Source: CAVPKN01 sp963832835 (GTDB lineage Bacteria > Chlamydiota > Chlamydiia > Chlamydiales > JAAKFR01). Taken from it: a DNA stretch of 10,531 nt. Below the pieces are notes generated by a model, which was not told the origin of the DNA, did not search any database, and saw only the letters and a program-made list of their open reading frames with translations. Made by a program: the position numbers and the translations under genes. Every line of letters begins with the position of its first letter. Position 1 is the stretch's first letter. The DNA lies in the NCBI GenBank assembly GCA_963832835.1, contig CAWHVD010000004.1, positions 1 to 10,531 of the forward strand, read 5' to 3'. This document shows, one piece after another, positions 1-6,346 of this stretch.

Positions 1-45
1 GTGTAGACAGTTTTTCGAGGCTAATACTGGGGTGTGACAAACTTA

Positions 46-369
46 CTAAAACCCCACAGCATCCATCAATAGAATTCCAGCCTGTTCTTGTATAACATTT
101 TTATTGCGATATTTTTTTCTCCACGATCCGAGGGTTTTTCTTCTCCTGGAGAGCAATGTTGGTCCCACCTGCTCTTTTGTCCACCTTTCGAGGTCTGCTA
201 TCCTCACCTGTCTCATCGCTGCACTGACTATATCAACGTCCACTTTGCCAACACATGCAGCGGCTCCAAGGACAAGCGATGTAAAGCCCCCCTTGCTTTG
301 ATCTTGCTCGAGGCTCTTTAATTTTCCAAATAGGGATTCAAAGATTCAAGATGAAATAGACGTTTTCAT
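46..369 (-). pseudogene. Degraded C-terminus of a probable transposase
   Basis: On the - strand a reading frame runs without interruption from 345 to a TAG at 46-48, roughly 99 codons. It starts with the residues IFESLFGKLKSLEQ and continues through GFTSLVLGAAACVGK and a basic end (LLSRRRKTLGSWRKK). An E-S-x-F-G-K-x-K segment followed by a hydrophobic helix and a basic tail resembles the C-terminal end of some DDE transposases found in amoeba-associated bacteria; that family link is from memory and is inference. The frame continues upstream to an ATG at 369-367 but is broken by an in-frame TGA at 346-348, just before the IFES motif. With no start or upstream catalytic part in view, this is a remnant rather than a working gene. 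The longest open part with an alternative start is a GTG at 243-241. Confidence 0.45.
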
Positions 370-404
370 GCGCAAAATAAGTGGGCCTTTAGATTAACTA
401 TGGG

Positions 405-435
405 ACTTGTCTATTGTGAACTTGTCTATTGTGAA
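405..435. repeat. 15-bp tandem duplication (two copies)
   Basis: The 15-base unit CTTGTCTATTGTGAA occurs twice back to back at 406-420 and 421-435, and the preceding A at 405 is also repeated. It lies in non-coding, transposon-derived sequence and looks like a simple slippage or repair duplication. Confidence 0.85.
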
Positions 436-640
436 TGAATGGGGTTGAACAAGAAAATTTTTGTCCAATGAAGCTTTTTGCCCAGGGTTTTGGGAGCCAT
501 AGAGCAGATAACCCGGTTAAGAGTGTTAATTTGCTGAATTGAGCATGGATTTGATATTGTGTTCTCTCAGTAAGGCATTAATCGGCAGGCCTTAAAAAAG
601 TATTGTAACTGTCGATTGACTTTTGTAGACTATTGATTGA

Positions 641-775
641 TTGATCGAGGCAATTCGTAATGGCTCTGCAGCGACATGGAAGCATTTCAATCTGCATGGG
701 GAATTCGATTTTTCGGATGAGCGAATGGTCGATTCGATAGGCTTGACGCTTCCCAAAAGTTTTGGCTTGGAATAG
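641..775 (+). pseudogene. Probable Tn3-family transposase (TnpA) C-terminal remnant
   Basis: A 44-codon open stretch on the + strand ends in TAG at 773-775 and is closed upstream by an in-frame TGA at 638-640. It reads AIRNGSAATWKHFNLHGEFD and then a polar tail ending in GLTLPKSFGLE. The W-x-H-x-N-L-x-G-E-[YF]-x-F pattern close to a stop codon is what I expect at the C-terminal end of Tn3-family transposases (W-x-H-I-N-L-x-G-x-Y). Nothing else of TnpA, which is normally about 1000 aa, is recognisable upstream, and I saw no convincing Tn3 38-bp terminal repeat downstream. It has no start codon or ribosome binding site of its own, so it is a fossil. Confidence rests on a short motif only. Confidence 0.45.
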
Positions 776-885
776 GTCTAAAATTGGGAAGTCGGTAGAG
801 GGGAATGAAATGGCATGAGACGCAAGTGTCAGAAGGGATTCCGAAAATTCCTATAGGACTTTAGTGTCGTTTGTTTAATCTCACC

Positions 886-907
886 CAAGATATCCCCAAG
901 ATATCCC
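886..907. repeat. 11-bp tandem repeat containing GATATC, upstream of gene A
   Basis: The unit CAAGATATCCC occurs twice in tandem at 886-896 and 897-907. Each copy contains the palindrome GATATC. The second copy overlaps the start of the block conserved in front of both paralogues, and the first copy is specific to this side. It could be an operator-like element or a simple duplication; the sequence does not decide. Confidence 0.7.
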
Positions 908-960
908 TAGCTCCTTTTAAGGAAGTTTAATAAAGTACTCAGCAAATCGTTAAGGTACCT
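900..960 (+). promoter_or_regulatory. Conserved 5' block and ribosome binding site of gene A
   Basis: These 61 bases align with the 62 bases directly upstream of gene B (10421-10482, - strand) with one single-base gap and roughly three quarters identity, so the duplicated unit includes leader sequence. The block holds CCCTAGCT, an A/T-rich stretch (TTTTAAGGAAGTTTAATAAAG) and TAAGG at 951-955, which sits 5 bases from the ATG and is the likely Shine-Dalgarno. I see no convincing -35/-10 pair at the usual spacing, so the promoter itself is not placed. Confidence 0.5.
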
Positions 961-3900
961 ATGATTCCATCGAATACCCCCCAAACTCCGTGGCGTGTGA
1001 GCCCTGAGGTTTCCGCGCGTCTACAAGTTGTGAGCCCACGCTTTAAAGCCGCTGTCCTGCTGCCTACAGACCCTGAATCTCAATTTGTTTTAGCTCAATT
1101 TATGGCTGACAAGCCTCCCGGTTTTAGCATTACCAAGATCACCTATGTTTATAACAGCTCTTTGCAGATGGGCTTTTTAGCACACCTGAGCAATATAGAA
1201 CATGAGGCCAAACAGTTTTTGCCCGCATCCCTATCTGCAGAACGCAAAGAGGTGGTTGAGAACTGGAAAGATCTTACCTCTGTATATTCTCCCTTACAAG
1301 TGATGGTAGACCAGGAAGAGCAAATCCTCCATCATGCCAAAGCTCTTCCTCTTTGGCATGGCTCCTCTTTGCAAAAATCCCAATCGATTTGCACGTCTGG
1401 CTTTACCTACTTTGGCAAACATACTTATTTTTCCGGTCATGGATCGGGTAGTACAGACATTGGCTATTTTGGAAGCGGGATCTACTTTACAGAGAGTGCT
1501 CAATACGCCTCGATGTACAGCAAGGGAGCTCTTCTCCTTTCCTGGGTCTCGATGCGAGAGCCCTATCCTGTGATCAGCGATAAAGCATACCCCCAAAAAT
1601 GTAGTGATATGCAGATGCTAGAGGGTAAGGGCGCCTTTCAAAACTACGATGCCCACTTCATACCCGTCGCCTCTATCCTCCCCGATGATCCCAATTGCAT
1701 GGTCTATTACCCTTGTGTTCACAAACAGCCGCCGGCATGGCATGAGCTTGTCGTATTCCAAAAGGCTCAAACTCTTCCCAGCTTTATCATAGAGATTGGC
1801 GTAGACCTTCTTCCCTCTCTTAGGGCTCATAAAGAAATAACTTCCGCATTTGGACTCTGCGAGACAAAGCCCAATCGAAGCGAGCGTAGCTCGTATCCGA
1901 GCGAGGAGCACCATTCCCAAATCGGGAAGAGCGACGAGGAGGATCGATTGGGCGAAGTCGTAGCCAGTCCAAATACGGAAGTGATTTCTTTACGAGCCCT
2001 TAGCCCCAGCTATACGTTTGAGGGTCTTTATGCCTCTTGCCAAGCAGGAGATCTGTTCCAAGTAAAGAGCTGGATTCTGGAAGGTAAAATGCGTCTTTTA
2101 GAAGAGGATGCTCAAGGGGAAAACTGTTTCTTTGCAGCGATCTTAGGTGGCCAGCTTCCTGTTTTAAAATGGCTTTTAGCTCAAGACTCTACAGTGCTTA
2201 AAAAAGAGAGAAAAGATGGCTGGACTCCCATGCATGTGGCGGCCATGCAAGGAGATGCCCCTACTGTCTCTTGGCTCCACAGGCAAGATCCCACAATGAT
2301 TCATAGCGGTAAACCCACACCTTTGCAGTGTGCTGCCTTTTCCGAACAAATCCCTATGCTCAAACTTTTCTTAGAAGAAGTTAAAAAAGATACTGTTCTG
2401 ATCGAAGAGATGCTGAAAAGACCGTGTCCTCTCACCCTGCAGTTTTTGCTAGAAAATGGTCTTGATCCTGATCAGGCCAACCGGTTTAAGCAAACGCTTC
2501 TACACCTAGCTGCACAAGCTGGGCAGATGGACCATATCGAACTGCTACTCGATACAGGAGCTAAAATCAATGCGCAAGACTTGTCCAAAAAAACGCCCCT
2601 TTACTTAGCTGTTGCGCAAGGTCACATTTCTGCTGTTAAATGCCTGCTTGCTAACCAAGCAGATCCTAGCATTGTCGGCATAGAGGGAGACACCCTCCTC
2701 CATGTCGCAGCCTTCTACGGATACACGCCCATTGTAGCTATGCTTCTCAAATACCCTCTTATCCACCGTGCCGATGAAGATGGAAAACAACCTATCCATA
2801 AGGCTGTATGGGGCCATGACAAACCGGATGTGGTAGAGCTTCTGCTCAGCGCAGGAGCTGATCCTAATGCCTTGAATGCTTTTGGATTCACCCCCTTGCA
2901 TTGGGCTGCTAAACATGGTCATGTTGCAAGCGCCCAATTGTTGTTAAAAGCAGGAGCCTTGCCTGACTTGGCTAATCAGAATCACGATCTTCCTTTTGAT
3001 CTTGCGGTGCGTTGGGGACAAGATGCCTTTGTCCGCTCCTTTTTAGGAGGTAAACCTAAGGAGCCAGATCAGCTACCCAAAGATACCGAGGGGTATTACT
3101 ACACCCAACTTCTGCAAGCTAAAAAAGATGACAATCACCAAGAGCAGATCTTTTATCTAGAAAAGCTCAGTGAGCTCTACTTGGAAAAACAGAACTGGGT
3201 ACAAGCCGCTAAAATCCTCAATGGAGCGTTGGCAATCCTTGACAAACATCCCCATCCTCACGTTAGAGCCTACCTTCTGGCCAAACTAGAGCGTCTTGAA
3301 GCTCTGTTTTTAGAGAGTCATAAAATCAAAATACCCTCTGCGCATAGAGGGGTCGTAGAAAATTATAGAAAGCGTCTGTGGAATCTGCGCGCCGTATCCA
3401 TTAAAGACCTCCAAGGAAAGAAGTCTATACGTGACATCGTAAAAACTCTCACCGCTGGCTACAAAAGCATCTTAAATACCCTCATCTTAGATTGCCAACA
3501 CCTCTTAGGCCCTCCACCGGTTAAGTGGGCGTGCATAGGGATGGGATCGATGGCACGCGATGAGATGTGTCCCTATTCCGATCTGGAATTTGCCTTTCTC
3601 ATCGAAAAAAAGAGCGATGAAAATCTGCGCTACTTCCGGACTCTCACTCAATTTCTAGAGCTGAAAATCATCAATTTTGGGGAGACACGCTTTCCTATCT
3701 TTGGCAAATTGTTTGGAGAGAGCTCATCGAAAGCCAGTCTCACGCCCGATGGGTTTTCCATGGACATAGGGGGTAATACCCCCTTAGGCAAACCGGGCTT
3801 TTTTGAGCTTATAGATACCCCGATTAACCTCTCCCAATTTCAATGTAGCAGATGGATGGATGCCGATATCATTGTCACCAACGCCCTCTCCTCTGTGTGC

Positions 3901-6000
3901 TATGTTTCGGGAGATAACGCTCTTGTGAAAGCCTACCACAAAGCAAAAACCTCCCAGCACAAAGCCCAAGAGGGTAAATTTCTCTCGAAAGGGGCTCCAT
4001 TTTGTGAAAAGCTTGCGCTGCAACTTGTCGAAGGACACCTAAACGAATTTAAACCCAACCTCTCTTTTGAAAAACAAGAAACCAATGCCTTTGGCATCAA
4101 AAAAGAGCTCTACCGCCCCCTACAATCACTGCTAGCAAGCCTCACCCTTTTCTGTGGACTTAAGCCCCAATCTACTTTTGAGATGATCGATCAGCTTGCT
4201 AAAAAGAAACTCCTCTCCTCTAAAGGAGCCCAAAACCTCACCCAAACCCTCTCTCAGGTCCTCAACCTCCGCTTTGAGGCGCACATCTTTTACCAAAATG
4301 AAGAGGAGTTCCTTTTGCATATCGAACAAGGGCAGCCCCAAGACCCCCATTACCTCTATCTCGATGAAAGACGCCTTGCCTCCCTTCACGAGATCTACAA
4401 GGTGCTAATTCCGCTTCACAACTGCACCGAGCAGTTTTTTCGTACTAAGAATCCCAAGTCCTTTAGCAAATCGCCCTTCTACGATAAAAGCCCTCAAATC
4501 CAAGGAGAGGCTTTTACGAAAAACCTCCAATATGGCAAAGCTCAAGAAGCCCATCAACAGGCTGTTTCTCTCAATCCCAATGATCTCGATGCGCAGTCGC
4601 AGCTTGGCTACATAGAACAGAAAATGGCGCAGTATCAACAAGCGCTTAAGCGCCACTTAAAAGCCCTTGCATTAGCTCAGGAGAAACACGGCGAAAACCA
4701 TCCCGATGTGGCTAAAAGCTACAACAATATCGGTGGTGTCTATGACCTCCTTGGGGAGAGTAGCAAAGCCCTCGAGTTTTACAAAAAGGCTTTGAATATT
4801 AAGTTACGAGTCCTCGGCGAAAACCACCCTGATGTGGCCATTAGCTACAACAATATCGGCAGCATCTATGACCTCCTTGGGGAGAACGGCAAAGCCCTCG
4901 AGTTTTACCACAAGGCTTTGAAGATTAGACTACAGGTCCAGGGTAAAAACCATCCCGATGTGGCCATAAGCTACAACAACATCGGTTGTATCTATCAAAA
5001 CCTTGGGGAGAATGACAAAGCCCTCGAGTTTTACCACAAGGCTTTGAAGATTAGGCTACAGGTCCTGGGTAAAAACCATCCCGATGTGGCCTCAAGCCAC
5101 AACAACATCGGTTGTATCTGTCAAAACCTTGGGAACAATAACAAAGCCTACGATTTTCACCAAAAAGCTTTGAAGATTAGGCTACAGGTCCTAGGCGAAA
5201 ACCATCCTGATGTGGCCAGAAGCTACAACAATCTCGGCAGCATCTATGACCACCTTGGGGAGAACGGCAAAGCCCTCGAGTTTCACCAAAAGGCTTTGAA
5301 GATTTGGCTACAGGTCCTAGGCGAAAACCATCCCGATGTAGCCTCAAGCTACAACAATATCGGCAGTGTCTATGGCAACCTCGGGGAGAATAACAAAGCC
5401 CTTGAGGCTCACCAAAAAGCTTTGGAGATTAGGATAAAGATCCTCGGTGAAAAGCATCCCGATGTGGCAGGAAGCTACAACAATATCGGTAGTATCCATG
5501 ATAACCTCGGGGAGAATAACAAAGCTCTCGAGTTTTACCAGCAAGCTTTTAATATTTGGCTAAAGGTCCTGGGTGAAAACCATCCTGATGTGGCCACAAG
5601 CTACAACAATATCGGCATGGTCTATAAAAACCTTGGGGAGAACGGCAAAGCCCTCAAGTTTATCCAAAAGGCTTTGGAGATTGAGCTACATGTCCTAGGC
5701 GAAAACCATCCCGATGTGGCCACAAGCTACAACAATATCGGCCTTGTCTATCAAAACCTTGGGGAGAATGGCAAAGCCCTCGATTCTTTCCACAGGGCTT
5801 TGAAGATTTTAATTCTGGCACATGGAAACAATCACCCTCATATTGAAATGGCATTGGAAAGCTTGATTGCCTGTGCGTCTAAGGTGCCGCCTTCCCAAGT
5901 CAAAGCTTTAGAGGAGGTTTCTGTCCTATGCACCAAGATTTTGGGGAATCAGCACCCGAAGACTCAACAGCTGATTCGATTGATCGCCGGAAAAACCTAG
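961..6000 (+). CDS. Gene A: PARP-type ADP-ribosyltransferase / ankyrin / DUF294-like nucleotidyltransferase / TPR protein
   Basis: A 1679-residue multidomain protein. Residues ~30-282 form a PARP-like fold. H133 (in LWHGSS), Y175 (in GSGIYF) and E262 (in PAWHELVVFQ) fit the H-Y-E catalytic triad, with spacings of 42 and 87 close to eukaryotic PARPs, so NAD-dependent ADP-ribosylation is plausible. Residues ~288-348 are a charged insertion encoded by a palindromic element. Residues ~350-698 hold about ten ankyrin repeats (TPLHWAAKHGH type). Residues ~790-1130 resemble GlnD/DUF294 nucleotidyltransferases: G862-S863, then D874-L-E876, a possible third acid at D935, and a helical part (GIKKELYRPLQSLL). 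A degenerate TPR pair precedes nine near-identical 42-residue TPRs (1244-1621) and a short tail. The ATG is supported by TAAGG 5 bases upstream and by the matching MIPSN start of gene B. There is no signal peptide or membrane segment. A role as a host-directed effector or defence protein is inference. Confidence 0.93.
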   Translation: MIPSNTPQTPWRVSPEVSARLQVVSPRFKAAVLLPTDPESQFVLAQFMADKPPGFSITKITYVYNSSLQMGFLAHLSNIEHEAKQFLPASLSAERKEVVENWKDLTSVYSPLQVMVDQEEQILHHAKALPLWHGSSLQKSQSICTSGFTYFGKHTYFSGHGSGSTDIGYFGSGIYFTESAQYASMYSKGALLLSWVSMREPYPVISDKAYPQKCSDMQMLEGKGAFQNYDAHFIPVASILPDDPNCMVYYPCVHKQPPAWHELVVFQKAQTLPSFIIEIGVDLLPSLRAHKEITSAFGLCETKPNRSERSSYPSEEHHSQIGKSDEEDRLGEVVASPNTEVISLRALSPSYTFEGLYASCQAGDLFQVKSWILEGKMRLLEEDAQGENCFFAAILGGQLPVLKWLLAQDSTVLKKERKDGWTPMHVAAMQGDAPTVSWLHRQDPTMIHSGKPTPLQCAAFSEQIPMLKLFLEEVKKDTVLIEEMLKRPCPLTLQFLLENGLDPDQANRFKQTLLHLAAQAGQMDHIELLLDTGAKINAQDLSKKTPLYLAVAQGHISAVKCLLANQADPSIVGIEGDTLLHVAAFYGYTPIVAMLLKYPLIHRADEDGKQPIHKAVWGHDKPDVVELLLSAGADPNALNAFGFTPLHWAAKHGHVASAQLLLKAGALPDLANQNHDLPFDLAVRWGQDAFVRSFLGGKPKEPDQLPKDTEGYYYTQLLQAKKDDNHQEQIFYLEKLSELYLEKQNWVQAAKILNGALAILDKHPHPHVRAYLLAKLERLEALFLESHKIKIPSAHRGVVENYRKRLWNLRAVSIKDLQGKKSIRDIVKTLTAGYKSILNTLILDCQHLLGPPPVKWACIGMGSMARDEMCPYSDLEFAFLIEKKSDENLRYFRTLTQFLELKIINFGETRFPIFGKLFGESSSKASLTPDGFSMDIGGNTPLGKPGFFELIDTPINLSQFQCSRWMDADIIVTNALSSVCYVSGDNALVKAYHKAKTSQHKAQEGKFLSKGAPFCEKLALQLVEGHLNEFKPNLSFEKQETNAFGIKKELYRPLQSLLASLTLFCGLKPQSTFEMIDQLAKKKLLSSKGAQNLTQTLSQVLNLRFEAHIFYQNEEEFLLHIEQGQPQDPHYLYLDERRLASLHEIYKVLIPLHNCTEQFFRTKNPKSFSKSPFYDKSPQIQGEAFTKNLQYGKAQEAHQQAVSLNPNDLDAQSQLGYIEQKMAQYQQALKRHLKALALAQEKHGENHPDVAKSYNNIGGVYDLLGESSKALEFYKKALNIKLRVLGENHPDVAISYNNIGSIYDLLGENGKALEFYHKALKIRLQVQGKNHPDVAISYNNIGCIYQNLGENDKALEFYHKALKIRLQVLGKNHPDVASSHNNIGCICQNLGNNNKAYDFHQKALKIRLQVLGENHPDVARSYNNLGSIYDHLGENGKALEFHQKALKIWLQVLGENHPDVASSYNNIGSVYGNLGENNKALEAHQKALEIRIKILGEKHPDVAGSYNNIGSIHDNLGENNKALEFYQQAFNIWLKVLGENHPDVATSYNNIGMVYKNLGENGKALKFIQKALEIELHVLGENHPDVATSYNNIGLVYQNLGENGKALDSFHRALKILILAHGNNHPHIEMALESLIACASKVPPSQVKALEEVSVLCTKILGNQHPKTQQLIRLIAGKT
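1819..2003. mobile_element. Palindromic MITE-like element inserted in frame in gene A
   Basis: Gene B reads straight through at the matching point (CCCTTAGCCTCAACTAC), while gene A has 180 extra bases. The insert begins and ends with long inverted arms: 1823-1877 and 1945-1999 are near-perfect reverse complements over 55 bases, extendable to 1819-1877 / 1945-2003. CTTAG at 1819-1823 is repeated at 1999-2003 and reads as a 5-bp target duplication, leaving a 175-bp element (1824-1998) with ends GGCTC...GAGCC. The 67-bp centre holds two further small hairpins, CGAGC-GTA-GCTCG (1881-1893) and TTCCC-n5-GGGAA (1914-1928). Element plus duplication is 180 bp, exactly 60 codons without a stop, so it adds a charged linker between the PARP and ankyrin domains. 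It has no transposase, so movement would be in trans. It resembles in concept the Rickettsia palindromic elements found inside genes. Confidence 0.85.
4690..5823 (+). repeat. Nine tandem 126-bp units encoding 42-residue TPRs (gene A)
   Basis: Nine consecutive in-frame units of exactly 126 bp encode the pattern GENHPDVAxSYNNIGxxYxNLGEN(G/N)KALEF followed by a KAL helix and an L-x-V-L end. This is the kinesin-light-chain class of TPR (42 aa rather than the canonical 34), a protein-protein interaction scaffold. Neighbouring units are highly alike at DNA level, which points to recent expansion or homogenisation. A diverged tenth half-unit starts at 5824 (GNNHPHIE). Gene B has only three units with a different consensus. 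Confidence 0.95.
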
Positions 6001-6053
6001 AGAGACCCCCTCTCCTGAGCGTAAGCGACTAATCTAGACAGGTTTACAAGGAA

Positions 6054-6337
6054 TTAAAGTGGGGATGGGGGTTTTGAATTGTGAGCTTTGAGCCACTCAT
6101 CTGGCAGCAACTCATAAAGCTTGCTTGCATTATGGCTCATGATTCTACGCATGACATCTTCTAGATACTCTCTTGGGTTAATACATTTATCAGAAATAAT
6201 TTTCACAATTGCGGGTGTCTTTCCCCTGCGCGCCTTCGCCTTCACTCGAACCAACTTATCCAAGTTTGCTTCTCGCTCCAGGCTTTGGTGCTCGGTAAAA
6301 TACACTGCGCTCTTGTAAAAATTATTTCTGATAAATG
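6054..6337 (-). pseudogene. IS66-family transposase C-terminal fragment
   Basis: A - strand frame ends in TAA at 6056-6054. Its last ~45 residues (IVKIISDKCINPREYLEDV, then MRRIMSHNASKLYELLPDEW) match the characteristic C-terminal segment of IS66 transposases: a short helix, N-P-x-x-Y-L-x-D-V-x-x-R-I, then a x-x-L-L-P-x-x-W end. The preceding residues (LVRVKAKARRGKTP and upstream) do not match the usual IS66 G-R-K-N-W region, so the fragment is either diverged or joined to other sequence. The frame stays open past the 3' end of gene B to an ATG at 6416, but that start lies inside gene B's coding sequence in another frame and is probably not real. Not expected to be active. Confidence 0.6.
6184..6337. 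repeat. 20-bp perfect inverted repeat enclosing 114 bp
   Basis: CATTTATCAGAAATAATTTT at 6184-6203 is perfectly reverse-complementary to 6318-6337. The first copy lies inside the IS66-like coding remnant (it encodes KIISDKC on the - strand) and the second lies just beyond gene B's stop codon. With a 114-base interior it is too open to be a terminator. It may mark a foldback or inversion event during decay of the element. Confidence 0.8.
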
Positions 6338-6346
6338 GTATAAACC

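Larger units (their letters stand above)
6021..6337 (-). mobile_element. IS66-family insertion sequence remnant (3' end)
   Basis: The + strand at 6021 starts GTAAGCGACTAATCTAGACAGG. GTAAGCG agrees with the usual terminal bases of IS66-family elements as I know them, and it lies 33 bp beyond the stop codon of a transposase C-terminus encoded on the opposite strand, the expected distance and direction for a right end. The other end of the element is missing: I find no matching CGCTTAC terminus in this interval, so the 8-bp target duplication typical of the family cannot be verified. The boundary near gene B (set here at the distal 20-bp inverted repeat) is a guess. Confidence 0.5.

Noticed and set aside
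88..321. Overlapping + strand ORFs of 77 and 65 codons
   Set aside because: They are antisense to the transposase-like frame, lack a ribosome binding site and have no recognisable sequence pattern.
616..644. TTGACT as a -35 element
   Set aside because: No acceptable -10 lies about 17 bases downstream, and it falls just in front of the Tn3-like remnant and not near a gene start.
1294..1920. Antisense and alternative-frame ORFs of 79-100 codons inside gene A, with mirror versions in gene B
   Set aside because: They are frame shadows of the conserved PARP coding sequence. Both paralogues show them only because the sense frame is conserved.
4690..5823. CRISPR-like or satellite array
   Set aside because: The regular 126-bp period is fully explained by in-frame 42-residue TPR codons, with no spacers.
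6000..6014. GAGAG-ACCCC-CTCTC hairpin as gene A terminator
   Set aside because: The stem is only 5 bp and no T tract follows, so it is too weak to call.
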